Part shown: positions 36,879 through 44,339 of the stretch, piece after piece
How positions within the stretch are numbered: position 1 is the stretch's first letter
How the letters are laid out: each line of letters starts with the position of its first letter
Notes under the pieces: generated by a model
What the model was told of the DNA's origin: nothing
The model's input: the letters and a program-made list of their open reading frames with translations, nothing else
The model's database searches: none
NCBI GenBank assembly: GCA_035274845.1
Contig: DATENU010000010.1
Location: forward strand, 186,001-250,000
Direction of reading: 5' to 3'
Origin: Chthoniobacterales bacterium
GTDB taxonomy: Bacteria > Verrucomicrobiota > Verrucomicrobiia > Chthoniobacterales > UBA10450
DNA: 64,000 nt
Position numbers and translations under genes: made by a program

Positions 36879-37277
36879 ATGACACGAAAACTTATTCCAC
36901 TTCTCGCCGCCGGCGCCCTGACGCTCGGCGGTCTCGTTTATCTTCAAGCCGGCGAACCCGGGATGAAGCATGACCACGCCGGGCCCGGCCCGCACCACAT
37001 GATGATGAGCAATCCGCTCGATCATTTGAGCAAGGACCTCGAGCTCACCGATGAGCAAAAGGCGAAGGTGCAGCCGATCATCGACCAGACCAAGCCGCAG
37101 ATCCAGGCGATCCACCAGGAAGCGATGCAAAAGATGCACGCCCTCCTGGAAAACGCCGGAAACCAGATCCGTCCGTTGCTCACCCCGCAGCAGCAGCAAA
37201 AATTCGATGCGATGAAAAAGGCGCACGAAGACATGCGCAAGGCGATGCAGGAAATGGAAGACGCCAAGAAGCAGTAG
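36879..37277 (+). CDS. Secreted Spy/CpxP-like His-rich protein
   Basis: 132 residues. A signal peptide is clear (MTRKLIPLLAAGALTLGGLVYLQAG). A His/Met-rich stretch follows (MKHDHAGPGPHHMMM, residues 28-42). The remaining helical domain carries LELTDEQKAKVQPI and LLTPQQQQKFDAM, the two LTxxQ-like motifs of the Spy/CpxP/ZraP group. Such proteins are periplasmic chaperones or metal (copper, zinc) buffers. It is divergent from the ECF sigma operon that contains another member of the same fold, which suggests joint control. An intrinsic terminator follows 25 bp after the stop. Confidence 0.8.
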   Translation: MTRKLIPLLAAGALTLGGLVYLQAGEPGMKHDHAGPGPHHMMMSNPLDHLSKDLELTDEQKAKVQPIIDQTKPQIQAIHQEAMQKMHALLENAGNQIRPLLTPQQQQKFDAMKKAHEDMRKAMQEMEDAKKQ

Positions 37278-37302
37278 CGAACTTTCGCTCGGAGAAACAG
37301 CC

Positions 37303-37337
37303 GGCGGCGATCGGAAGGTCGCCGCCGCTTTTCTTTT
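37303..37337 (+). terminator. Intrinsic terminator after the Spy-like gene
   Basis: An 8-bp perfect stem (37303-37310 GGCGGCGA with 37319-37326 TCGCCGCC, 8-nt loop) is followed by GC and a T-rich tract CTTTTCTTTT. Confidence 0.75.
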
Positions 37338-37398
37338 CCCGGCCTGGCGCTCGATCAGTTTTGTTGCCAAAGCCTCACGTAAAACATAGTATTACCTT

Positions 37399-37626
37399 AT
37401 GACGAAGACCATTTCGAAGGTCGGCAACTCGCAGGGCATCATTTTCGACGCCGCATTGATGGACCTGGCGCGCGTGAAGGTGGGCGATCAGGTCACGGTC
37501 ACAGTCCACGAAGGTGGTTCCATTGTTTTGACCCCCATTCGGCCAGCCATCGACGCGAAGAAGGCCCGCGGCGCCGCCAGGCGGCTAATTAAGAAGAATT
37601 CGACTCTCTTCAAACGCTTGTCTTGA
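37399..37626 (+). CDS. AbrB/MazE-type antitoxin
   Basis: 75 residues. The swapped-hairpin AbrB fold is indicated by MTKTISKVGNSQGIIFDAAL and KVGDQVTVTVHEGGSIVLTP. The C-terminal 25 residues (KKARGAARRLIKKNSTLFKR) are basic and probably wrap the toxin. It is the upstream partner of a Doc-family toxin, with which it overlaps by 4 bp (TTGA). AbrB-type DNA-binding antitoxins normally repress their own operon, so the 60-bp upstream segment with TATTACCTTATG is the expected operator region. An AbrB-Doc pairing is less common than Phd-Doc, but hybrid pairs are known. Confidence 0.85.
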   Translation: MTKTISKVGNSQGIIFDAALMDLARVKVGDQVTVTVHEGGSIVLTPIRPAIDAKKARGAARRLIKKNSTLFKRLS

Positions 37627-38042
37627 GCGAACCGATTCTTCACCTCACGGTTGGCGCCATAAAGGCCATTCATGCGGAGGTGCTCGCCGCGCATGGAGGA
37701 GCCACTGGTCTGCGTGATGAAACGCTCCTGGAATCGGCGGCCGCGGCGCCCCAGGCGACGATGATGGGACAGCCACTGATATCCGATCCGATCGAGATGG
37801 CCGCGGCCTATTTGTTCTATCTTTGCCGCAATCACGCCTTCGTTGATGGCAATAAGCGAACTGCGCTTGCTGCCTGCCTGGTCTTTCTCGAAGCCAATGG
37901 GCTGCTGCCCGACATGAAGTTACCAACTGATGATTGGGAAAAGTTCGTTCTCGATGTTGCAGCCAGTAAACTCGACCGCGACGGCACTACCCGGCGTCTG
38001 CGCGGATTGTTAAAGACAATTTCAAAAAACAAAGGACGCTGA
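37623..38042 (+). CDS. doc: Doc-family (Fic-fold) toxin
   Basis: 139 residues beginning at a TTG codon that overlaps the antitoxin stop, which explains why no ATG is found. The Fic motif is HAFVDGNKRTALAA (about residues 75-88), the shortened Doc form HxFxDGNKR. Family members of this form phosphorylate EF-Tu and block translation, unlike AMPylating Fic enzymes. N-terminal GLRDETLLESAAAAPQATMMG is also typical of Doc. The length is close to the family norm of about 125-140. The pair is probably a complete type II toxin-antitoxin module. Confidence 0.88.
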   Translation: MSEPILHLTVGAIKAIHAEVLAAHGGATGLRDETLLESAAAAPQATMMGQPLISDPIEMAAAYLFYLCRNHAFVDGNKRTALAACLVFLEANGLLPDMKLPTDDWEKFVLDVAASKLDRDGTTRRLRGLLKTISKNKGR

Positions 38043-38322
38043 ACGTTTCGTTGTCTTCCCGATTGCGAATCCGGTGCAACTTTTGCCCACGAGTGGGGTT
38101 AGTGAGATCAAGGGTCGCACCCGTTTTTCGAGATGGATTTTTTCCTCAAGTTGATGGAGGCCGCCGAAATCGTGGTGCTGGTTGTCTTGTCGCTTGGTGG
38201 GTTTGTTGCTGCGGCCGCCTGCGCGGTTGCCCTGGTTTTCGGCAGGAGCAGCTAAGGCCGGGGGTTCTCCCCGCAATTCTCCTTTCTCGATCCCCCGTTC
38301 CCATTCATCCTTCGGGACCTCG

Positions 38323-39135
38323 ATGAATCGTTTCACCGAATTCGAACACGAAGGCTGGGAACGCGTCGCAAACAAATACGACTCCGTCTGGTCGAGCTCC
38401 ACCCGCCAATTCATTCCGCCCTTGCTCGACGCGGCGGACGTCTCCGCCAACCTGTCCCTCCTCGATGTCGGATGCGGCCCTGGTTACGTTTCCGCGGCTG
38501 CGGCCGAACGCGGCGCGATCCCTACCGGACTCGATTTTTCCCGGGAGATGATTGCGATCGCGAAGAAAATGTTTCCGCGGATCCAGTTCCAGGAAGGCGA
38601 CGCCCAAAACCTTCCTTTCGCTGACGGCAGCTTCGACCGCGTCGTGGCCAATTTCGCCCTTCTCCATTTGGCCGACCCCGAACGGGCCTTTGCCGAAGCG
38701 TGCCGGGTTCTCAAGCCCGGTGGAAAATTCGGGTTTAGCACCTGGGCACACCTGACCGAAAATCCATTTGTGAAACTGGTCGACGACGCCATCCAGGCGC
38801 ACGCGACGCTCGACGTCGATCTTCCGCCCGGTCCGCCTTACTACCTGTTTGCCAGCCGTGATGAATTCCGAGAAGCGCTCGCCCGGGCTGGCTTCGATGG
38901 CGATTCGATGACTTTCAAAGTGCACACCATCGAATGGAAAATCCCGAGCGCCCGCTTCCTTTTCGAAGCGGAACTCAACGCGGGCGTTCGCACCGCCGGA
39001 CTGCTCGCCCGGCAAAGTCCCGAACAACTGAGAGCCATTCAATCAGCCATCGAAGAGGCTGTGCGGCCTTACGCCAAAAGTGACGGCTTCGCCATTCCCA
39101 AGGCCGCTTACCTTGTCGCCGCCCGCAAGACCTGA
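38323..39135 (+). CDS. Class I SAM-dependent methyltransferase (Methyltransf_11 / UbiE-like)
   Basis: 270 residues from the ATG of MNRFTEFEHEGWERVANKYD; an in-frame upstream extension is low-complexity and not family-like. Motif I is LLDVGCGPGYVSAAAAERGA (about 49-68), the acidic motif II is GLDFSREM, motif post-I is GDAQNLPFADGSFD and motif III is RVLKPGGKFGFSTW. Together these define the SAM-binding Rossmann core of the UbiE/Arsenite methyltransferase-like group. The substrate cannot be told. The gene is convergent with the DMT exporter downstream (19-bp gap). The 280-bp gap upstream shows no convincing gene. Confidence 0.88.
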   Translation: MNRFTEFEHEGWERVANKYDSVWSSSTRQFIPPLLDAADVSANLSLLDVGCGPGYVSAAAAERGAIPTGLDFSREMIAIAKKMFPRIQFQEGDAQNLPFADGSFDRVVANFALLHLADPERAFAEACRVLKPGGKFGFSTWAHLTENPFVKLVDDAIQAHATLDVDLPPGPPYYLFASRDEFREALARAGFDGDSMTFKVHTIEWKIPSARFLFEAELNAGVRTAGLLARQSPEQLRAIQSAIEEAVRPYAKSDGFAIPKAAYLVAARKT

Positions 39136-39154
39136 GAAACAGTCTTCCCTTTCG

Positions 39155-40006
39155 TCAAGCATTGCTCTTCGGCCTCCGATTCCACACCACCAGCCCAATT
39201 CCTCCCAGCACGGCCACCGACGCGAGAACCAGGCGCAGCGAGATTGCTTCGCCGAGAAACAAGATCCCGCCCGCTGCGGCGAGCACCGGCACCATGAGCT
39301 GAACGCTCGCAGCACTGGCGCCTTTCAAGCCCGGAAGTGCCGTGTACCAAATCGCATAGCCAGCTCCCGACGCGATCGCTCCCGACAAAACCGCATAAAC
39401 AATTCCGGCGCGATCGAACCTGATCCACGGCAGCGCGGCCAGGCTCAGGATTACCGCCAGGGGAACAGCCCGCGCGAAATTACCGGCGGTCGCTCGGACC
39501 GGTTCTCCCGCGTTTTTGCCCCGAAGCGAATAGATGCCCCAGGCGACACCAGCTGCCAGCATCAGGACCGAGCCCCCGAGAGGCGGCGCGGAGAGGCCGG
39601 GGAAAACAAGGGCCACCAGCCCGGCCAGCGCGAAAGCAAGCCCGAGACGTTGTCGCCAGGCAAGGCGTTCACCAGTTCGCAAGGCCCAAAAAATCATCGT
39701 CGCCTGCACGGCGCCGAAGAGAAGCAGGGCGCCGGTTCCCGCCGGCAAACTGAGGTAGGCGAACGAAAACGCTGCGGCATAAGCAAAAAGCATCGCCGCG
39801 GAAAACCAGCTCCCTGCCTTTCGGAGCGATTCCGATCGCAGGCTCACGATGAGTCTAAGCGCGACCGCTCCTGAAACGATTCGGACCAGGGTAAAGGTGG
39901 CGGCATCAATCGCAGTATGCTTTAGCGCCAGGCGGCAAAGGAGCGAGTTGCCGGCAAAGGCCGTCATCGCCATGAGCGTGAGGCAGAAGATTCGCGTCGA
40001 GGTCAT
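39155..40006 (-). CDS. EamA/DMT-family exporter
   Basis: 283 residues from the ATG of MTSTRIFCLTLMAMTAFAGN. About ten hydrophobic helices in two EamA halves are visible, for example NSLLCRLALKHTAIDAATFT and FTLVRIVSGAVALRLIV in the first, and AIASGAGYAIWYTALPGLKG and AASVQLMVPVLAAAGGILFL in the second. Family members export metabolites or amino acids across the inner membrane; the substrate is unknown. It is transcribed divergently from the delta-60 repeat gene. A near-palindromic 24-bp site (40039-40062) lies 33 bp upstream of this start and recurs before the ferritin-like gene. Confidence 0.88.
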   Translation of the reverse strand: MTSTRIFCLTLMAMTAFAGNSLLCRLALKHTAIDAATFTLVRIVSGAVALRLIVSLRSESLRKAGSWFSAAMLFAYAAAFSFAYLSLPAGTGALLLFGAVQATMIFWALRTGERLAWRQRLGLAFALAGLVALVFPGLSAPPLGGSVLMLAAGVAWGIYSLRGKNAGEPVRATAGNFARAVPLAVILSLAALPWIRFDRAGIVYAVLSGAIASGAGYAIWYTALPGLKGASAASVQLMVPVLAAAGGILFLGEAISLRLVLASVAVLGGIGLVVWNRRPKSNA

Positions 40007-40038
40007 GTTCTTGTCCGCGCCGAACTGACGGCCTGGGA

Positions 40039-40062
40039 AAAGTAACAACTCCGTTACCTTTC
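40039..40062. promoter_or_regulatory. Candidate operator (GTAACAACTMCGTTAC site, copy 1)
   Basis: The site has near-palindromic arms AAAGTAAC and GTTACCTTTC around a 6-nt spacer. It is identical at 23 of 24 positions to 46092-46115. It lies between divergent genes, 33 bp from one start and about 90 bp from the other. Confidence 0.55.
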
Positions 40063-40151
40063 TCACGTCGCCTGAGAGGGCCGTTTTCCGGCACCCTAAC
40101 GATACCATTGGTGTTCGCATCACCAATAAAGTGCACCTGGAGGAAATGATT

Positions 40152-41564
40152 ATGTTTACCCCGTTCAAAACTCAGCAAGTTGGAGTGTGGATCTCCCAGT
40201 TGAATACCCTCCGAGCCTGGCGACTCCGCCTCACCGTTCCTTTCCTTCTAGCCCTGGGCCTCGCGCTCGCCGGGAGCATCCAGTCCGCGAAAGCCGCGGA
40301 TGGCGACCTGGATCTTACGTTCGGCCTTGGCGGCAAAGTGATAACCGACTTCAACAATAGCACTGACTGGCTGAGCCGGGTCGCTGTCCAGGCTGACGGC
40401 AAGATCGTCGCCATTGGCGTCACCCATCCAAGCCATAAGGGGGCGCTCGCCCGCTACAACCCGGATGGCACCCTCGACCCAACATTTGGGAATGGCGGCA
40501 AAGTGATCACCGTGGCCACCGTCCGGGAAAGCGCGTCCGGGCTCCTCATTCTGCCAGACGGCAAAATCGTGATTAGCGGAAGCATCGACCTACCTTCTAC
40601 CTCGGATACTTCGTTCGTCCTCCTCCGCTTCAACTCGGACGGCTCGGTCGATCCCGCTTTCGGCAACAGCGGGACCGTGACCACAAATATCAGCTTTAAT
40701 GATGACCAGGCTTACGCGCTCGCCCTCCAGACTGATGGGAAAATCGTGGCCGCTGGCCGGAGGGGGATCCAGTTCAATGTCTCTGAGCAAAGGAAAGGTA
40801 ATGTTGCCCTCACCCGCTACAATCCTGACGGCTCGCTGGACACGACGTTTGGCACCCTCGGGAAGGTGGTCAATGACTTCGGGCAGGGCCTCGAGAGTTA
40901 TGCCCTCGAGGTAATCATCCAACCCGACGGCAAGATCGTCATCGCCGGCGAGTCCGCCTATGCATTCCTGGTGGCCCGTTATAACTCTAACGGAACGCTC
41001 GATACGACCTTCGGCAACGGCGGCTTCACGGAGATCAATTTTGGCAACCTGAGCTGGGACCATGGCAGGGATGTTGTCCTTCAGGCCGACGGCAAGATCA
41101 TTGTGGTAGGGATTTCCGAGATTAATAGCCCCTACGATAGTTTCGCCGTCGCGCGCTTTAATCCGGACGGGTCGTTGGACCAGAGCTTTGGCAACGGTGG
41201 CAAGTTCGTCATGGTCGACGAGGGAGATCTCGAGGCGGCTGTTCTTCAGAGCGACGGCAAGCTGATCGCGCTTGGCACTACCGGCAACAACTTCACATTG
41301 CTGCGCTTCAACCTGAACGGCTCCCTCGATCCGACGTTCGGCATCAACGGCACCGTCACCACAACGTTCGGCGGGGGCAATGCCGAAGGAAGCGACCTTG
41401 TTTTTCAACCCGATGGCAAGCTCCTCGCCGGCGGCCTTACTTCCACCGATTTTTACTTTCAGAATAGCGACTTTGCCCTGGCGCGTTATCTGGTCGGGGC
41501 AAACCCGGCGCCAACTCCGACGCCTACCCCCCCGATCAAGAAAGGGCGCCGGCCGAGCTCTTGA
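40152..41564 (+). CDS. Secreted delta-60 repeat protein
   Basis: 470 residues. A GGAGG Shine-Dalgarno at 40139 is correctly spaced for the ATG at 40152; the ATG at 40146 would be too close. The long N-terminal segment ends in a signal peptide (LTVPFLLALGLALAGSIQSAKA). The rest is about seven tandem units of 50-60 residues of the delta-60 type (DGSLDPTFGNGGKV, followed by LQADGKIVVAG-like text), predicted to form a beta-propeller-like structure. The C-terminus ends in a PTPTPT stretch and a basic tail (KKGRRPSS). The function of delta-60 proteins is unknown; they are usually exported. Confidence 0.85.
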   Translation: MFTPFKTQQVGVWISQLNTLRAWRLRLTVPFLLALGLALAGSIQSAKAADGDLDLTFGLGGKVITDFNNSTDWLSRVAVQADGKIVAIGVTHPSHKGALARYNPDGTLDPTFGNGGKVITVATVRESASGLLILPDGKIVISGSIDLPSTSDTSFVLLRFNSDGSVDPAFGNSGTVTTNISFNDDQAYALALQTDGKIVAAGRRGIQFNVSEQRKGNVALTRYNPDGSLDTTFGTLGKVVNDFGQGLESYALEVIIQPDGKIVIAGESAYAFLVARYNSNGTLDTTFGNGGFTEINFGNLSWDHGRDVVLQADGKIIVVGISEINSPYDSFAVARFNPDGSLDQSFGNGGKFVMVDEGDLEAAVLQSDGKLIALGTTGNNFTLLRFNLNGSLDPTFGINGTVTTTFGGGNAEGSDLVFQPDGKLLAGGLTSTDFYFQNSDFALARYLVGANPAPTPTPTPPIKKGRRPSS

Positions 41565-41714
41565 GCTGAATTAATCGCCGGAAGATTTCCGCCGCCGTCG
41601 GATTCCGACATTTCCGCTGATCGAGTGATAATTCACTCGCTGTCCCACGCGCAATGGGGGCCGTTCCTTCGAATTAATGGTGCCGGAACGACCGGCTTAG
41701 GGAAAAGAGGGAAA

Positions 41715-43562
41715 ATGATCTTGGGACGTAATAGTTTTAATCTTGTCGCCGGTATCGTGCTGATATTGGCCAGTTTATCCGCCTCGGCGCAGCCGACACC
41801 AACCCCGACTGCCACTCCGACGCCTACTGCGACCGCGACGCCTACCCCGGCGCCCACGGCAACGCCGGCCCCAACGCCCGATCCCGGCTTTAGCAGAATC
41901 ATCCTCTTCGGAGATAGTCTTTCCGATACCGGGAATATGCGGGCCGAGGTCAACTCGATGACCGGCGGCCTGGTCGATTATCCCAGCGGCAGTTTTAATT
42001 TCAGCGACGGCCGTTTCACCAATAGCAGCGACACCGACCCCGGTTCGGCCACTTACGTCGGCGTCTGGCACGAACAGCTCGCGAGGACTTTCCTCAATAT
42101 TCTCCCTGCGACTGCCAGCTCCAGCGGCGGCTTCAACTATGCCTTTGGCGGGGCCAGAAGTACCGACGGCACTCACGAGGAGCTCGCCGTCCACAGTGAT
42201 GTCTTTGGCGACGTCACCATCACGGTCAATGACCTCGGCAAACAGGTGGACGATTATCTTGGCGCTAACGGAACTGACCCGAACGCGCTCTACATTGTTT
42301 GGGGCGGTGGGAACGATATCCGCACCGATGACAGCGAGGCCAACACGACCGCCACCGCTGCCCGCATCACGGCCCTGGTCGGCCGCCTCGCGACCGCCGG
42401 CGCTCAGTTCATCATGGTCCCGAATCTGCCGCCGGTCGGCAACATCCCAAGATACGCCCAGGACCCGGATCGGATCGTGACGTTGAATTCTGATTCGATT
42501 CTTTTTCGGGAGGAGTTGGACGCGGATCTTGACGCACTTGTCAGCGACCTTGCCGGCCAGGGGATCACTCCCACGATCTATCGGGTCGATGTCTGGACGA
42601 ATGTGATCCGGACTCTCGCCTCTCCCGCGGATTACGGGTTCACTAACGTCCGCCAGCCTTCCCAGGGTAACTCGAATGTGGACCCCGACGATTATATTTA
42701 CTGGGACGAAGTCCATCCCACCACGGCCGGTCATTACTGGCTCGCCAAAGGCGCGAACGACGCGATCACGCTTCCCGTGGTTGCGCCCGGCAAAGCCGTC
42801 AATCTCGCGACTCGCGTCTCCGTCGGGACCGGCGACGAAGTGGCCATCGCTGGTTTCATTATTCTGGGGGATGGTCCAAAGAAGGTTCTCATCCGCGGCA
42901 TTGGTCCCAGCCTCACCATGCACGGTGTCCCGAATCCGCTGGCCGATCCCACTCTCAATTTGTTGGACGAGGGTGCGAACTCCCTGGGAACGAATGACAA
43001 TTGGAGAGATTCAGCCCAGGCCATGGAAATCATGAACAGCGGCCTCTCCCCGGGCAACGATCTGGAGTCGGCGATCCTTGTCTCACTCATGCCCGGGCAG
43101 TACACCGCGGTCCTCTCCGGCAAAGACTCCACGGTCGGCAATGGTCTGGTCGAAATTTATGATCTCGACGCCGGCGCGAGCTCCACCCTCGGCAACGTGA
43201 GCACGCGCGGCTTTGTCGGCACCGGCGACAACGTCCTCATCGGCGGGCTCATTATCGCCGACGGCGAAAACCCGATGGTCGTGGTTCGAGCCATGGGACC
43301 CAGTTTGACCAACGCCGGCATCGCCGAGCCGCTTATGGATCCCACCCTCGACTTGTACAACGCCAACGGCGAGCCCATTGCCTCCAATGACGATTGGAAA
43401 AATGGCCAGTCCGAGGCCGCGATCGCAACCCTGCTGTATCCTTTCGACGATCGGGAATCAGTCGTCGTGGCCTTTCCGGCGCCCGGCAATTACACCGCTA
43501 TTGTTCGCGGTAAGGACGACACCACCGGCATTGCCCTCGTCGAAGCCTACCGGCTGCCGTAA
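41715..43562 (+). CDS. Secreted SGNH/GDSL hydrolase with tandem C-terminal beta domain
   Basis: 615 residues from the ATG preceded by AGAGG. Signal peptide (VAGIVLILASLSASAQ), then a 35-residue Pro-Thr-Ala linker, then an SGNH hydrolase domain (about 55-350) with block I ILFGDSLSDTGN, block III GGGNDI and block V DEVHPTTAGH, giving the Ser, Asn and Asp-His catalytic set of GDSL esterases. Two copies of a 120-residue domain follow (about 365-490 and 495-615; LIRGIGPSL and VVRAMGPSL cores, NDNW and NDDW motifs). The same tandem domain ends the proteins at 49994 and 54185. The substrate is probably an extracellular ester; the tandem domain may act in surface display. Confidence 0.88.
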   Translation: MILGRNSFNLVAGIVLILASLSASAQPTPTPTATPTPTATATPTPAPTATPAPTPDPGFSRIILFGDSLSDTGNMRAEVNSMTGGLVDYPSGSFNFSDGRFTNSSDTDPGSATYVGVWHEQLARTFLNILPATASSSGGFNYAFGGARSTDGTHEELAVHSDVFGDVTITVNDLGKQVDDYLGANGTDPNALYIVWGGGNDIRTDDSEANTTATAARITALVGRLATAGAQFIMVPNLPPVGNIPRYAQDPDRIVTLNSDSILFREELDADLDALVSDLAGQGITPTIYRVDVWTNVIRTLASPADYGFTNVRQPSQGNSNVDPDDYIYWDEVHPTTAGHYWLAKGANDAITLPVVAPGKAVNLATRVSVGTGDEVAIAGFIILGDGPKKVLIRGIGPSLTMHGVPNPLADPTLNLLDEGANSLGTNDNWRDSAQAMEIMNSGLSPGNDLESAILVSLMPGQYTAVLSGKDSTVGNGLVEIYDLDAGASSTLGNVSTRGFVGTGDNVLIGGLIIADGENPMVVVRAMGPSLTNAGIAEPLMDPTLDLYNANGEPIASNDDWKNGQSEAAIATLLYPFDDRESVVVAFPAPGNYTAIVRGKDDTTGIALVEAYRLP

Positions 43563-43564
43563 GG

Positions 43565-43675
43565 AAAGGAAGAAGTAAGAGGTAAGAAGGAAGAAAGCGG
43601 CCTTTTCACAAGAGTGCCTTCATTCAGTCTCTTATTTCTTATTTCTTCCTTTTTCCTTCTTACTTCTTCCTTTCG
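43565..43675. repeat. Inverted pair of heptanucleotide arrays (GTAAGAA / TTCTTAC type)
   Basis: GGAAGAA, GTAAGAG, GTAAGAA and GGAAGAA (43568-43595) are mirrored by TTTCTTA, TTTCTTC, CTTCTTA and CTTCTTC units (43632-43675), so the spacer could fold as a long imperfect stem. Confidence 0.7.
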
Positions 43676-43701
43676 AGCGCTCCGGCGCTAAGAGTAGCGG
43701 G

Positions 43702-44181
43702 ATGAAAATCAAAACGATCGGATTGAGCGTGGCGCTTTCTCTGGCCGCGGGAGCGCTTTGTTTTGGCAGCCCGGCCCTGGGCACGTGGAAATTGAATGAG
43801 GCCAAATCCATCTTCGAACCCGGGCAGGCCAGGAACCTCACGGTTGTTTATGCCGAAGTGCCCGGCGACTTGGTGAAGATTACCACCGACGGCGTCGACA
43901 AAAATGGGAAACCAACCCACTCCGAGTGGACTGGAAAATTCGACGGCAAGGATTATCCCGTCACCGGCGACCCGAATTCCGACGCGCGCCTCTACAAGCA
44001 GATCGATGCGAACACTCTGGATTTCATCGTGGAGAAGGACGGGGAGGTCATCATGGGAGGTAAAGTGAGCATTGCCGCGGATGGCAAGACCCGCACCGTT
44101 ACCACGAGCGGCACCGACCCCGACGGCAAACGCTTCAAGAACATGGCGTTCTACGACAAGGTCGAGGAAAGTAAGAAGTAG
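43702..44181 (+). CDS. Secreted protein of unknown function (lipocalin-like size)
   Basis: 159 residues. A signal peptide is clear (IGLSVALSLAAGALCFGSPALG). The mature part is a series of short beta strands (GTWKLNEAKSIFEPG, NLTVVYAEVPGDLVKITTDG, SEWTGKFDGKDYPVTGDP, LDFIVEKDGEVIMGG, KTRTVTTSGTDPDGK), consistent with a small beta-barrel like the family of secreted proteins beginning GTWKLN often seen in Acidobacteria and Verrucomicrobia. I cannot name a function. It stands alone between two spacers filled with heptamer arrays and palindromes. Confidence 0.75.
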   Translation: MKIKTIGLSVALSLAAGALCFGSPALGTWKLNEAKSIFEPGQARNLTVVYAEVPGDLVKITTDGVDKNGKPTHSEWTGKFDGKDYPVTGDPNSDARLYKQIDANTLDFIVEKDGEVIMGGKVSIAADGKTRTVTTSGTDPDGKRFKNMAFYDKVEESKK

Positions 44182-44189
44182 AGAGACGC

Positions 44190-44285
44190 CTCGCCGCGGC
44201 GAGCTATGGAGACGGCCTGCCATCAGGCCGTTGAGAGCGTGCTGGACCACCGATCTCCCCCTTTTTACTTCTTCCTTACTTTTTC
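44190..44285. repeat. Palindromes and a TTCTTCC-type array in the spacer
   Basis: CTCGCC-GC-GGCGAG (44190-44203) and CGGCCTG-CCAT-CAGGCCG (44213-44230) are perfect hairpins. The segment GGAGACGGCCTGCC near 44208 recurs in reverse at 49890-49906. TTCTTCC-type units follow at 44266-44285. Confidence 0.6.
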
Positions 44286-44339
44286 CGTCTCCGGCACAGA
44301 ATTTGCAACCAAAACGCGGGGGATCACTTCCCGCCGCCC

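Noticed and set aside
38022-38450. Long - strand frame (142 codons) across the spacer before the methyltransferase
   Set aside because: It overlaps the Doc and methyltransferase genes, its composition is low-complexity in the middle, and no domain is recognisable. The + strand spacer also lacks a convincing gene.
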